Source: Ichthyophonus hoferi (Eukaryota > Opisthokonta > Ichthyosporea > Ichthyophonida > Ichthyophonidae). Taken from it: a stretch of DNA of 46,007 nucleotides. Both the position numbers and the translations under genes were made by a program. Positions 1 to 20,410 of this stretch are shown in pieces; the stretch's first letter is position 1; each line of letters starts with the position of its first letter. The notes beneath the pieces were generated by a model, which saw only the letters and a list, made by a program, of their open reading frames with translations, was not told the origin of the DNA and did not search any database. Where the stretch lies: positions 13,423-59,429 of the forward strand of contig NAOQ01000467.1 in the NCBI GenBank assembly GCA_002751075.1, in the 5' to 3' direction.

Positions 1-51
<51 letters not shown>

Positions 52-1568
52 TAGGTAAATAGTTAAGTGGGAATTTATGCAAGTATATCTATGTTCATGT
101 GTGTGTGATCCTTCTAAAATAATAACAATAACAATAACATGAAACATACTTTATTTTTGCGTATGTTGCTTGTCAATTTGAAGCTGAATTACTGTCTATT
201 GCCTATTAAAAATATTTGATGTACACTATTTATTAAAATAATATTAACTATACATTATTCATACTTATATTTTAATATATTATGCTATACTATATTATAG
301 ATTATTACTATGTATTATGTATTATATATATATTAAGGTATGTACTCTGTCTAAACTTTTTAAAAAAAAATTGGCGCCATGTTAAAAATATTAGTCAATC
401 AATGAGCTGGTCTAAACTATCTTTTATTTATCTTTTATTTATAATAGCCAATGACTAATGTCATATAATAGTTTAATATTAATTAACCAATGAATATAGT
501 AATATAAATCACAAAAGTTGTTCTATTCTATTTATAGAATTTTAAATTAAGGGCGATTGATATTTGAATATCAAGTTACCATATTTTATGCTCAATGTAG
601 GGTTGTAGAATTCCCAATTAATTAATATATTTTTATATAAAGTATGGTATTATAATAAAAACAACTAATATATTAGTTTTAATTTTTTATAACAAGGTTT
701 ATTGATACATTGTTATTATATTAGTATGGTAGTTATCTACCCTCTGTTTTTTTATTGGCTCTTTGTTTTAAGAAGCCAATAATATCATTTACTGTTTTAT
801 AAGCATACCTCAAAAGTTTAGTATAAAATTTTAAATATATCTTTATTTAATGTTTTAATTATCATACATACTACATAGTATATATATCCATATTTTCACT
901 CTTATATAATATTTGTATTCATATTTTTAATGTTAGATATTGTAGAGTACATAATAAATAAAGTAGTCACAAGAATAGAGTTTGAAATATCTGCATTCGC
1001 TCATACTTGTATTTTATTCCACGAATAATCAATAAGAATCGTGATAATTGCCAATAAAATATCATTATAGTCAATTCCCCCGGGAACATCCGAAATGGGT
1101 AAATTTCCCATATTCCTGATAATGGCTCAATGTGCATGCACGTGTATACTGTGTACGCTAATCTAATTATATAATATATAATATACAGTATATTATATTT
1201 TATGTATATATATATATATATATATATATGTATTGTGTATAGGCTATATATAACGCCACACATATATCAATTAGTTCATTTATCTGTTGCATAGTAGTAG
1301 TTGACCACTAAGGTAGGTTTGTATGTATAAGTAATTATATATTGTGTATGGTAAGTATATATATAGGTTTAAGGTTAAAGGACTAGGGTTTTATCTGTAT
1401 TATGAGGCGTGTGGGTATTATGTTATATATATATGGTTCTGCACAGTTTATATCGCACTGCTTTACACTACATCCTTTCCAGCACTTTGACTATAGGTTG
1501 AAGGTATATATACCTCTAATATATATATATTGGCCCTTACACTGCATTGGTAACAGGGTCAGGTGACC
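1..1568. other. AT-rich upstream region of KRI1, no gene seen
   Basis: It opens with a CT then TA dinucleotide tract (1-50). The rest is very AT-rich, with a TA run near 1205-1228. I see no convincing exon; the open frame at 967-1263 on the minus strand is built mostly on the TA run. CCAAT motifs occur near 447 and 487, and an inverted pair (TATTGGCT about 753-760, AGCCAATA about 774-782) could bind a CCAAT factor or form a hairpin. A 16-bp perfect palindrome, AACTAATATATTAGTT, lies near 663-678. Promoter function is inference. Confidence 0.5.
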
Positions 1569-10049
<8,481 letters not shown>

Positions 10050-10344
10050 AACATTATTTACCTATATGCAGGCCATAGAGGACTATAGTAATCTGTGATG
10101 ATGGATGTTTTCTTCTAAGTGCTGGAGAGTATCTGTCTATGACTTTATCTATTGATCTATATATATTATTTTATAATCGATTTATTGATTATAATTAATT
10201 GGTGCGGTAGTATCTGTTCAGATTAATCAATGGGCATATCTATCAATATATTTTCATAAATGGTTATAGCTATAGGAGATCATATATACATATATATTTA
10301 CTTATAACATACATGCCAGTCTTACTCATTGTCCCGGGCGTTGC

Positions 10345-10605
10345 ATGATTGAATGCAAGGATCATAAATTAGCCGTTGACCAAATTATATCAACGTTTGG
10401 ATCAAAAGAATATTTTATCAACTATGTCCGTGACCAATAAATGAATCTTGTCATTATCATTCAAATCACAGGAGATTGATTGTAGACTTAACAACACGCA
10501 ATCGACTAATTCTGGAATCAGTCACCATGAAACAATAGGCTGATGGTAGTAATTAATCAGCAATCAATTAGAGGAGTGCTGATGAAAACTCTCACTAACG
10601 AGGGG
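10345..10605. repeat. Dispersed repeat A, copy 1 (about 260 bp)
   Basis: This segment matches 43363-43612 in the same orientation along nearly its whole length. Shared blocks include CCAAATTATATCAAC/TCAAATTATATCAAC, ATTCAAATCACA, GCTGATGGTA and AATTAATCAGCAATCAAT. Identity looks like roughly 75-80 percent by eye. There is no coding potential and no clear terminal inverted repeats. It is probably an unclassified short interspersed or non-autonomous element; copy 2 sits in a kinase intron. Confidence 0.85.
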
Positions 10606-10792
10606 ATAGTTGATAAGAAATATATAATTAAAATAGAACACTTTGTTCCTTAAAAATTATTCGAATTGATTGCTAGATTAGTGAGACATTCACGTATACA
10701 AATCAATACAGCCATTGTAAGTTTATCATTGATACTAAATAACCGCCGCTATCTTTAATATCCTCTACTTCGTTATTTTTATCCTAACAATA

Positions 10793-11268
10793 GTATGGTA
10801 TATTATGTGATTATAATGTAAAGAAACTGTAATCATCTAGGTGTACAGTAATAGTCATGGTATGATATAGTATGGTGTATTGTGTGATTATAATGCAAAT
10901 AAACTGTGACTGTAGTATAGGTGTGACAGATTAATTTACTTAATTATCTGTTTTTAATATACTCCAAAGTCTAACACTTAGACTGAATCGATGTACAATA
11001 TAACTACTTAGATGCACTCATACACCACGTTTATGAAAAAAAAAGAGAAAAAAGCGCATATCTGGACTCCGCAGCTTATATACCTTACTAGAGTTGGCAT
11101 TAGCTCATCGACGTCCAGTAGGGATCGTTTATTACAACATTTAACTAATCTCTCCACATACTAGAACATAGATATGTGACAACATGACAACAGGCCTACA
11201 GCAATAGCCATGATATAGCATGATGCATAATGTGATTGTAGTGTAAATACACCGTGACTATATACACA
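10793..11268 (-). mobile_element. Copia-type LTR debris: partial LTR plus near-complete solo LTR
   Basis: The segment from 10924 (TGACAG...) to about 11268 aligns with the LTR at 36782-37180 in the same orientation. Shared blocks include ATTTACTTAATT, TAATATACTCCAAA, CAGTRGGGATCGT and ATTTAACTAATCTC. Read on the minus strand the ends are TG...CA-like (TGTA...TGTCA). Immediately to the left, 10793-10920 repeats the terminal part of the same LTR, so two pieces lie in tandem. No internal region or primer-binding site adjoins them. It is a decayed fossil and looks old. Confidence 0.75.
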
Positions 11269-11565
11269 TATATGAGAGAGATTTCATCGTTTTCTACCAA
11301 TGGCCTATGAGTAATAATAAGGTTCAGCCATGTAATTCTGTAACCAATCATATTTGGCAAACTTTCTTGGTGACATTTCCATCTTTTTTAATTTTAATAT
11401 TCTCAGTATGTCGAGTGGATTGACTTTAAATATTCATTCGTCACATCTAAAGCCAATCATTTTTCTTACATAATATATGTATGTGTATATATAGAATTTG
11501 GTATATTTATTCATATATCTACCTATATACAGGCATAAATATCATGCCATTTCAATCTAAGCCTA

Positions 11566-11571
11566 TTTATT
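11566..11571 (-). terminator. Candidate poly(A) signal for the PPC-like gene
   Basis: AATAAA on the minus strand begins with the last base of the TAA stop codon. It supports the gene end, although the motif is common by chance in DNA this AT-rich. Confidence 0.45.
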
Positions 11572-13403
11572 TAAGCGTCTAGTAGAATTTCAAATATAGT
11601 TGATATACAATTGAACACTAAATTTCCAAATGAACTCCGCCATGATTCGCTATTATTCTCCGACATATTTTCATTATCTTCCGTTATGGACTGTTCGATC
11701 ATTTCATTGGTAAATCCATACGGTCGTTTTTGATCTACAATAACAAGGTTCACTCTGATTGGCTGTTGGGGCGGCGAATAGCCGAATACGCCAATGACCA
11801 TGGGCTGGGCCATACCTGTGTGTAATTTTTAGCGAATGATATGAATAATTTAATTATTTGGAACCGTGAAATCTTGATCCAATATAACTCTGGTATAATA
11901 CAGTGCGGTCTCTGACAGCATAATGGTAGGGTCTATATATTAGTGTTGGAACGGTAAAATATAAGGTAAATATATCATACTCTATCTTTATTTTAAACCA
12001 ATACCCTGACAATAACGCATGTCAAGTGGCGGACTATAATGTAAACAAAACTAGAATCCTTGCCTCAATTACACGGTTGATTTATACTATTATAAACACA
12101 TGTGATGCGGTAAGACGGAATTCGGATTAAACTGTATACCTAATATAACATGGTATATAGGAATTAATCTCAATATGAATCATTACCACGTAGGTTTTAT
12201 AGATAATCTTTACTATTTGATTAATAGCAGATAATAAATAATTAGAATCTATTTTATAATGCAAATAAATAAATAAGGAATCATTGCAACGTATTACACG
12301 TGTTTCGGCATTTAGTATATATGAAACAATACGGTGACACACAGATGTACATGGCGCCCATTAATCAATGAATTAATTAGTTCAATTAATATATCAAATA
12401 TATGTAATTGCAATAAACTAATGTATATATATATATACGCCTAGTCCATATACGGCTATCTCTCCTCATATTAAGTTTTTTATTGGTTTCTTGTTTTATT
12501 TAATTTTAACATTTTAATATTTATAGGGTACTGGAAGATTCAATTGTAAATACCACTAAGATAATGCTAACACAACAAATACTGTGTGGGGTAATATAGG
12601 TATGGCGTAATACAATAAAGTATAGTATAATGCTTATATCTATATCTATACCTATATCTATATATATACCAATACATACACATATACCTATATATATACA
12701 TACATACCATCAGGTATCGCTATCACTTCCATTCCACATGTTCCTGACATGGTCCAATAATGAGTGACATTAGGTGTGGCCCCTCCTCCCGAAACATACA
12801 CGTCTGCGTCACCATTATGTGACGTCATAAATAGGGTGCTATTACCTACCGTATTCACGATAAAGTAGGCAAATTGCTATATATATATAGAGAGAAAGGG
12901 GTTGGGGGGGGTGCGTTAGATATAGCTAGATAGGGTAGGTAGGTAGGTAGGTAGGAATTGTTATTTTGTAGTATGGTAATTGTCTGTTTGATAGTGTATG
13001 ATATTATTATATGCTAGGTATTACGTATTAGATGCCTATAGGCAGGTAAGAATGTCTGGCATACATTATAGTATATGTTATATACATACTATCTTGCCAT
13101 CATACATACTATTTTACTATCATGCATGCTATCGTACTATCATACATACACGCATACACACTATCCTACATACTATCATACATACCTACCTCTCTCCCTC
13201 TCTACCTATCCACCTACATGCACACATATCCTATTACACAGATATACATATATACTTTGTAGTATACCGCACTGCGATATATTGTATTTGGTTTTATGTT
13301 GTAGGTCTTTGGTACGTCATCATCATCAAGGGTCTTCTTACCCTCACCCCATTGGTGGACACAGATCAATAGAAATAAAAGATTAAAAATTATTGTGGAC
13401 CGC
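11571..13403 (-). CDS. Probable secreted protein with PPC-like domain, 5' end unresolved
   Basis: Three exons on the minus strand join in phase: about 13403-13256, 12876-12708 and 11815-11571 (about 185 aa, upstream start not found). Exon 1 includes a hydrophobic run (IIFNLLFLLICV) that may be a signal peptide, then GKKTLDDDDVPKTY. Exons 2 and 3 carry FAYFIVNTVGNSTLFMTS, HNGDADVYVSGGG, NVTHYW and PMVIGVFGYS. This YFxV..GDADVYVS...IGVFGY order is the pattern of the bacterial-type pre-peptidase C-terminal (PPC) domain, a beta-sandwich on secreted proteins; that match is from memory. The tail after VDQKRPYGF is acidic and Asn/Ser-rich and ends in a hydrophobic segment (FGNLVFNCISTIFEILL), possibly a GPI signal or membrane anchor. 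AATAAA overlaps the stop. It is convergent with KRI1. The weakest point is the 5' end: no in-frame ATG exists in exon 1, so at least one upstream exon is missing. Confidence 0.68.
12930..12955. repeat. GTAG tetranucleotide run
   Basis: A (GTAG)n run lies upstream of exon 2 of the PPC-like gene, beside a poly-G run near 12903-12910. Confidence 0.8.
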
Positions 13404-13734
13404 CTGTAAAAGGATAAAGTTGTCAGGATAAAATGCTGTACATTTATATGATATATAATATGGTATGATATGGTAAGGAATAGTATTATGTTAAGCTGTA
13501 TGATATGATATGACATTATGCAACAAGATATAAAGGTTTGTTAGCCAGACCAATCAGCACATGTATATTTATGTATGTATGAGATTGTCTGTTAGATATA
13601 CTTGTGGGAAAAGGTATAGAAAGGAATGGATTATATGTAGGTATGTGATATAATATGTCATAAAATAACTGAAAGTATAAGTATAATATAATATTATGCA
13701 ACAAGATATAAAATAATGGAATAAGATATAAACT

Positions 13735-13910
13735 AATATGCTATGATATGATAAAATACAATATAATATAACACTATATAATATAATATGATATAATATA
13801 GTATAATATAATATAATATAATATAATATAATATAAAACAATATAATGCAATATAATATAACAATATAATATAATGTAATATAAAATAACATAATATAGA
13901 ATGATCAATC
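13735..13910. repeat. ATAAT/ATATAATATA microsatellite array
   Basis: It is a long, slightly degenerate pentanucleotide-type array (TATAATATAA units) with occasional G or C. Confidence 0.9.
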
Positions 13911-14144
13911 TCTATTAATATTCCGTCTGTAGTAGTTATTCAGCCTAGCTAATTGGCTAGATAACAATTATTATGCGGGAAGTAAAATAAAGTGTAAAGC
14001 ATAGATAGAGAAGTACTATGTTACAATATTAACTAAAGGGTAGGTTAGCTGTATGTGATTATATATAAATATATATATAATATAGTATGTAATTCTACCA
14101 TTAGCTCGTACTTTTCATGGGTTATATACTGTAAGATATTATAT

Positions 14145-14300
14145 TGTATTGTATTATATTAGACTGTTGTAAACTATATTCTACTATGTTACACTATACT
14201 ATACTATATTTCTATACTATACTATATTATACTATACTATATTGCTATACTATACTATATTATACTATACTATATTATATAATATATCATATTCTATCAT
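14145..14300. repeat. ACTATACTATATT array
   Basis: It is a degenerate array of CTATACTATA and TATTATACTATA units. The motif resembles the inverse complement of the KRI1 intron 3 minisatellite (TATAGTATAG). Confidence 0.85.
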
Positions 14301-15052
14301 AACGGTCATCACAACATAACATACCGTATCATATATAAGAGCTAAAGCGAAAGGCAAGAGGCAAAGGAATAATAAAGTGAGTTAGCAGCAAAAATATACA
14401 AATATGTACAGTGGACAACCAAGAAAAATAATAATAGAAAGAGAGTCGGAAAGATGTGAGTGGAGACCAGCATAAAGAGAGGAATGTAGAAGTTAATAAA
14501 ATACATAACAATAAAAAAATGAGTCAAGAGAAAAGCTAGGTGAACGCTAGATGAACTAAATATAAGCATACATGCTGGTTAGTGTAAAGCCCACAGGCCC
14601 ACTTAGCAACACTTGATAGTATATATTATGTTGTTGAAAGACCCAGTGTATTTTTGATATTTTATAAACACATGACGCATATATGTATATTATATTCCTT
14701 CAAGTTATATGCAAGTCTAAATACACTAGTACACCTACTAACGAAATAAACTCCATATTGATTGGAACAATAAACTCTCACCAATCAAAAACTCCAATAT
14801 ATCATTAGAAATAGTTTAAATATATAATTCGTATTTTTCATTGCATCTATAAAGGGCAATGAAATAATATTTCCATGTAATGTATGTATGTATAACCTAT
14901 TCGCATTTTTCGCATTTTTTTGGGGACTGGAAGAGTAATGTGTTTATATTATTATGCAATTTGAAGGCTATTGGGTTATCTTTTATATTTCTTTTTCCTT
15001 TATTTTATATATGCATGCTGGTCTAAGTCATGCGACTCATGTGAGCCAACTA

Positions 15053-15083
<31 letters not shown>

Positions 15084-16243
15084 ACTAACTAACGTCAAAT
15101 GATCATTATTTTCTTGGTCTTTAGAAGTATTTGCATTTTTTTCTTAAACACGAAATTTTATTTCTATTCTACCGCATTAATCTTTTAGCGCTATTACCGA
15201 TGCAATTGATCGATTTGATTGTATTACATATATATATCATTGACTATTACTGCAATTACATACCACTGTGTTTTATCTACCTGACTTAAAAGCATTTTAT
15301 ATTGTTTTTCATATTATTTTTATATTTTATTATTTTTTAAATTATAAAATTAGGAATATTACATAGAAATTTTTCTTTTAGGATAGGCTAATGATTCCGG
15401 GAGTTTAAATTTTAACTACTTTAAATTAAATGAAACTATTGGAAAGGCATAGTTTGCAGGTTACACATATAATTACCCGTATATATAATTTCTGGTATAT
15501 AGTACTATATTACAATATATATTATTGTGTGTGTACTATTATTAATGATAATGGTTGGCCTAATAATATTCTGTAATTTATTCTTTTTAGCATGCCTTTG
15601 CCTGCGATGAAACAACAAGGAAACCAAAGAATAAATTTATGAGATGTATGAATTGAGATTATAGATTTAGAGCCAATATATATATATATTAATAAAAGAT
15701 ATGACGAAAGGAGCGGGTTCAAGAAACTTGCATAATTGAAAAACTTTAAGACTAACTATTGCTTTATTCTCAATTCTTGGCTTTGTTTTAAAAGGGAAAT
15801 CCTTGAGTATATAAAGGCAACCATGGGAAAAGAATTATGCAAAATATTATATCTGAAACTCAAAGTAGACAAGACTTCGGGTTCATGGCCTATAACTATG
15901 TACATGTCATGACGTCAGAGAATGAATTCAACTTGTAACTACCTAGTGTAAATGATAATATAAAAGTATGTGCTTAACAATATTAATTACCTCTACCCAA
16001 GTGATGTAAAGGGACTACTGTTAAATATAACTACACTACAGAAGGGGTCCAGCTAATAAGGCAGAAGTAATGAACACTAATTGGTCTCTATATAGTATGC
16101 TGGTCTTATTAATATAAAGGGCTTTGTCTGTGACAGTATATTACAAACCTGTGTCATTCTGTAGTAAGAATTAATTTGATACAAATAACCAGAGAATATG
16201 TTAGAGATAAACGGCGGTCAATTCTATCTATGGTAAAAATATT

Positions 16244-16438
16244 ATGAATCGATTAGTTTCAGGTTCAATGCTACATAGAAATTGGATTTGTTTATTGTTA
16301 TTTATTTCTTATGTGAATTACATGGTCATCAGCGACGTCTCCAATCGCACTCAGGTGCAATTCTCTAGATCTCAGAAGAGACTTCCTAGCCAAACTGAAA
16401 TCCACAATTCTTTACAGACTCATGTTGATGTTGACTGA
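16244..16438 (+). CDS. Doubtful small secreted-peptide ORF (64 aa)
   Basis: This is a complete ATG-to-stop frame. Residues about 13-28 (WICLLLFISYVNYMVI) form a hydrophobic stretch that would fit a signal peptide, especially if the start is the second ATG (MLHRNW). After it comes a polar, mature-like part with a dibasic KR site (SRSQKRLPSQTE). That layout is what a short secreted peptide or prepropeptide would look like. I recognise no family. Chance frames of this length are common in the window, so support is weak; the sequence complexity is better than most of the others. Confidence 0.25.
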   Translation: MNRLVSGSMLHRNWICLLLFISYVNYMVISDVSNRTQVQFSRSQKRLPSQTEIHNSLQTHVDVD

Positions 16439-17974
16439 TTATAGTATCACTTTAATCTAAAGGGTTTTAGGTGTGAATTTGACCACCTAATAAATGTGAT
16501 GATAGTGTCAAGATCAATTTATGGGTTAAAGTTGTAGTTAATCAAATACAATTCGATTGGAGCGTTGATATAGTTTGATTTACAGTTTTCTGTGATCATT
16601 GTATCCAATCAAAAATAACTAACTATAGATCTCTTACTTTTTATTTTAGTTCATGGCTTGTAATCGTCGTCTGTCGTCCAACATGGATAAAAGTACGAGA
16701 TAGTGAATACAACCCAGACTGAACTCGATAATTACCTGTCATGCATGACTCCGGGTACTTATTTATCCAAAAAACTAATACTAATTACTTAATAATCACT
16801 AATAATTTCTATATATTTTATATTTCCCTCCCACCCTAACAACCTGTTTGCTGGCAAATAAACATGATCTATTTCTTAGCAGATTGCAATATATGTCATT
16901 TATTGTTTTTATTTATTCTATTTACCTTTCTCTCTTCATTGATAAGCTAATTTTTGTCTCTGTTTATCTATCCTCTTGGCCAATAACGATTAAATGAGAT
17001 CACAATATAATGGTTTATTTATTATCTGCATGGACCATATAAATTCCAGCATCAAGGGTATATCAATCTAAACTAGACCTAACCAACCAGCTTCTATTGC
17101 TATCAGACGTAGGGATGTCTAGAATAATATCGTTATATTCTCCAAAAAATAATAATAGAATAAAGTTCAATAAATAAATAGTAAAAAGTAGATAAAGGCC
17201 CGTCAATGATTAAGACGGCTGTTGGGTGAGCATTTTGTCGCTGCTTATCTAAAACATTTATCATTAAGAAGGCTATTTTCCCTGCTATTCTAGCATTTCA
17301 TTAAAATGATTGAAGAATTAAGCCTCAGACTTACTTATTAAAAATTAAACATACGTTTCTCATCACCTATGCATGTAACTTCAAGGCCTGTATAGTTCAT
17401 ATAAAATATATAACTACCCAACATATAAGGACTCTCTTGGTGCGCTGTGTAACTTTCACTGATAATATTTAAAAGCTCAAATATTAACTACCGAATACAT
17501 AGATTTGCTCGCTAGAGGCATCTTAGCAAACCAAATGAAACTATATTATTGGCCTTTATGATCTTTGTAGTGCCTAAACCAAAATTTATTGGATAGTTTT
17601 ACTACAATTGGAATGTGTCATTTGGAGTTGCATGACTTTTAAGTTTACTAACCCACCACGACTAAATGTATTTGTAATTTGTTAAGCTTTCAACTGATCC
17701 ACACACTACAAAATAATTTGCTAATACTATAGACTATTGCAAAAATTATTTTAAAAAAATATTATGCACCTTAGAGAATCATAACCATTTAAAATTTCTG
17801 TTACGTATTGAAGATATTAAATTTATAAAGACTATATATAGTGTATTGGTATGCAGAGTTTTTAATGCTTTTTGGCTAATTGCCAATCATAAAGGTCCTC
17901 GCTAAAACCCACCTTACCGTTACCTCTCGAAGCATTTTATTTAAACTTGCTTATTGTTACAACCTAAGAAACCA
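16439..17974. other. Region upstream of the GT14 gene, no gene seen
   Basis: It is AT-rich unique sequence with no exon I could support. Several CCAAT/ATTGG motifs occur (for example near 16556, 16605 and 17883). The promoter of the GT14 gene probably lies at its right end. Confidence 0.45.
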
Positions 17975-19195
17975 ATGATATGGAATGAGCGCATATATAT
18001 ACGCTTTAAAAAATATATATATATACCTCACGTAATGTATCTTAAGATATCGGGAATGTCATTTGCAGAAAAAGAACTAAAGAGGATGCTAAGTAATTCA
18101 ATCAATACAATCTATACCGATCACTGGCATAATATGATGGCACATTGGAAGCGCCGAGTAATTAATGCTTTTCTGTCCTTTTGTGTTGTTTTCACTCTTT
18201 ACACTCTTATATTCTCTAAGAGCTTCGTGCCATTGAACATACCAAGTGATTCATTATCACTTGTGGATGCATTTTCAGGTGCAAAGCCAAGTATCAATAC
18301 CAGTGAATGGCGGCCGCGGGTGAGAATTGCGTATTTAATCGCCACACATGATGTTAAAACGGTGAAGGGTGCAGCACGACTTGTTCGTGACCTTTATCAC
18401 CCTGATCATACATTTGTTATTCACTTTGATTTCAAGATAGGAACAGAGTTGGTGGATCGTTTCAAAGAGAAATTTGGGGATAAATCAAATATATTTTTCT
18501 TACAGAAATTCAATGTTGCATGGGGAAGCTTTACAGTTGTAAACATGACTTTAGCTATGATGCGAACTGTGGTAGATTCTGGTCGCTTGTTCGATGCCAC
18601 TATCAATATGTGTGGAAACACAGTTGAACTTAAATCCAACAAACATATAGACAATTACCTTGCACCTATAATCTTGCAGCAAGAGGATAGTATAATTTTT
18701 CTGCCAGAGCTCCACTCTTGCCACCCTAATTACGAACCAAAGCATATATGCGAGCGTACGCATGCCCAATGTGTGGATGCTGACTGTACACGATTAAGTA
18801 GCACCCCGGATGGAAAGTTTTGGTATAAGGGTTCGCAATGGTGGGTTTTAACAAGAGAATTTACGGAGTTTGTTCTCTTCGATCCGTCTGTAAAACCGTG
18901 GATTGAATTTTGGGCGGGACGCGGGGTGGATATTCCAGACGAAGGATTCTTTCAAACCATATTTGCACACTCGGAATTTAGGGCCCGTCATACTCACAAC
19001 AGTATTGTTATGTATGTGGATTGGAGGAGAAACTGCCTTTCGGGGAGAAATCCAAGACCTCTAAGGTCCCCGTGCTATCTTGGGGCATGCGACTTGGTTT
19101 TGCTAAGCCAAACAGATAAGTTATTTGCTAGGAAAATCATTGGAACCAACATTGTTAGGGAGGTGATCGGCAAGTTAAAAAAGGTTGAGGATTAG
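17975..19195 (+). CDS. GT14 family glycosyltransferase (core-2/I-branching type), intronless
   Basis: Family members transfer GlcNAc (or xylose) from a nucleotide sugar to glycans in the Golgi. From the ATG at 17975 the product is 406 aa, the usual size for this family. Order: short cytosolic N-terminus; one hydrophobic signal-anchor (VINAFLSFCVVFTLYTLIF, about 62-80); stem; then the catalytic domain from RVRIAYLIATHD (about 115). Core landmarks are VIHFDFK, FNVAWGSFTVVN, the Cys-rich CHPNYEPKHICERTHAQC, GSQWWVLTREFTEFVL and IPDEGFFQTIF, whose acidic pair aligns with the catalytic Glu of core-2 GlcNAc transferases. The usual LSG-DYPL block is replaced by NMCGNTVELKS. A later ATG (MSFAEKE, 18056) is an alternative start; an upstream TTG is not needed. 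The gene has no intron while its neighbours have many. The exact acceptor cannot be told. Confidence 0.93.
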   Translation: MIWNERIYIRFKKYIYIPHVMYLKISGMSFAEKELKRMLSNSINTIYTDHWHNMMAHWKRRVINAFLSFCVVFTLYTLIFSKSFVPLNIPSDSLSLVDAFSGAKPSINTSEWRPRVRIAYLIATHDVKTVKGAARLVRDLYHPDHTFVIHFDFKIGTELVDRFKEKFGDKSNIFFLQKFNVAWGSFTVVNMTLAMMRTVVDSGRLFDATINMCGNTVELKSNKHIDNYLAPIILQQEDSIIFLPELHSCHPNYEPKHICERTHAQCVDADCTRLSSTPDGKFWYKGSQWWVLTREFTEFVLFDPSVKPWIEFWAGRGVDIPDEGFFQTIFAHSEFRARHTHNSIVMYVDWRRNCLSGRNPRPLRSPCYLGACDLVLLSQTDKLFARKIIGTNIVREVIGKLKKVED

Positions 19196-20410
19196 AACAA
19201 CCCACTCTTCCCAGATGTAACTTATACTATATCATAGCGACATATATATGAGTGTGACACCCACATGCATATACACTGATCATTTACTTGAACCCACACA
19301 CATCCTGTCATGCATTTCCCTACCAATAACTCGCGTACCCACTACAGTAGTAGTACAAACACTTACATATATGGGCTCTTCGAGACATTTCTCTTTTTGT
19401 TTCTCCAACCTTTGATTTTGATTTTGTGTATTGCCTTCTCGACGCGTAGCACTTTTTAAAAGATATACCTCATTCACGAACTTAATAATTTGACTTGATA
19501 ATAGAATTTAGGGTGTTGTATACCATATTTAGAAGTCGGCATGAGGTTGAAATCAATCTAATGTCTGACTCGGCAGTTCATAGAAAGTAGTACAAGTATT
19601 GAATTTTGAATGATAGTGAGAACTTTGTCACCGATGAGTAAATATATGGTTTTAAAGGATATATCAACGGTTCTAAATATTGTTTTGTTTCTGCCCTGTT
19701 TCAAGTACATGCCCTTTTTAACAGGCAGATTACTTGCATATTCACCTAATTTATGACGTATAATATCCCTACATGGAAAGATTTATGCCACTAATTTAAC
19801 ATACACAGCCGTAGTATTTCGTTTGCCTGAGAATGCTTAGTATGTGCATTTCTACTTATTAAAAATTTACACTATACATGTGCAGGATTTATTTTGTTGA
19901 AAGAGATGTAAAGATAAATACAGATGCATATTAAAGCTTGAAAGATATTGGGTGATACAAATCATGTATTTGGTCTTCCAACAATCACAGCATAAACAGC
20001 TCAGATCTATTTATTATCCCTCCGCATAATAATTTCATCTCAATTCATTCAGCATATGTACTTTTCAAATTATACATTTGATTTATTACTTTATTCTGAC
20101 CAACATGACTAATAGAATACGACATAAGTCACGCTAATTGTATCGCCTCGACATTGTATTGGCGCAGGTAATGTTTACATTTACATGTATATAAAACCAC
20201 ATGGAGCCATGGGGGTTTATATTCAGGCTCTTCCTCCCCTGGCCAGCAATATCACCCCCATCGTATTTGCTCTATCTTTTAGCAGAAATTTTCTGGCATA
20301 CTATCATATATATATATGTACTACTGTGCTGTTATATACATACCCTCTCATATCTACCTAGATACACATATTTAATATTTGCTTTATCCTCTTCCTCTCA
20401 CACGAGTGGG
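19196..20410. other. Intergenic region between GT14 and the KIX gene, no gene seen
   Basis: The two genes converge here. A minus-strand frame at 19280-19477 ends in a good donor-like ATGTAAGTG but has no identifiable family or partner exon, so it is not called. ATTAAA on the minus strand at 20376-20371 could be the poly(A) signal of the KIX gene, about 35 bases past its stop. Confidence 0.45.

Larger units (their letters stand above)
13404..16243. other. AT-repeat-rich intergenic DNA, no gene seen
   Basis: This holds long degenerate ATAAT/TATAA arrays (about 13680-13910), TATACTATACTATA arrays (about 14145-14300) and a TA run near 15057-15078. Open frames here on the minus strand are low-complexity Tyr/Ile/Leu products of those repeats. 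The missing upstream exon of the PPC-like gene could lie here, but I could not pick it out. Confidence 0.55.

Noticed and set aside
967-1263. 98-codon minus-strand frame
   Set aside because: Its centre is the product of a TA dinucleotide run (alternating Ile/Tyr); there is no splice context or family similarity.
12998-13892. Overlapping Tyr/Ile/Leu/His-rich frames on both strands
   Set aside because: They come from TATA/ACAT-type simple repeats. Only the part at 13256-13403 on the minus strand is kept, as an exon of the PPC-like gene.
14329-14569. Hydrophobic minus-strand frames that look like membrane segments
   Set aside because: A-rich antisense sequence yields Phe/Leu runs by chance; two overlapping frames look equally hydrophobic, which argues against either.
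19280-19477. Minus-strand frame with a good donor (ATGTAAGTG) and charged composition
   Set aside because: No partner exon or family; it lies downstream of the KIX gene stop. It could be an exon of an unseen gene but cannot be supported.
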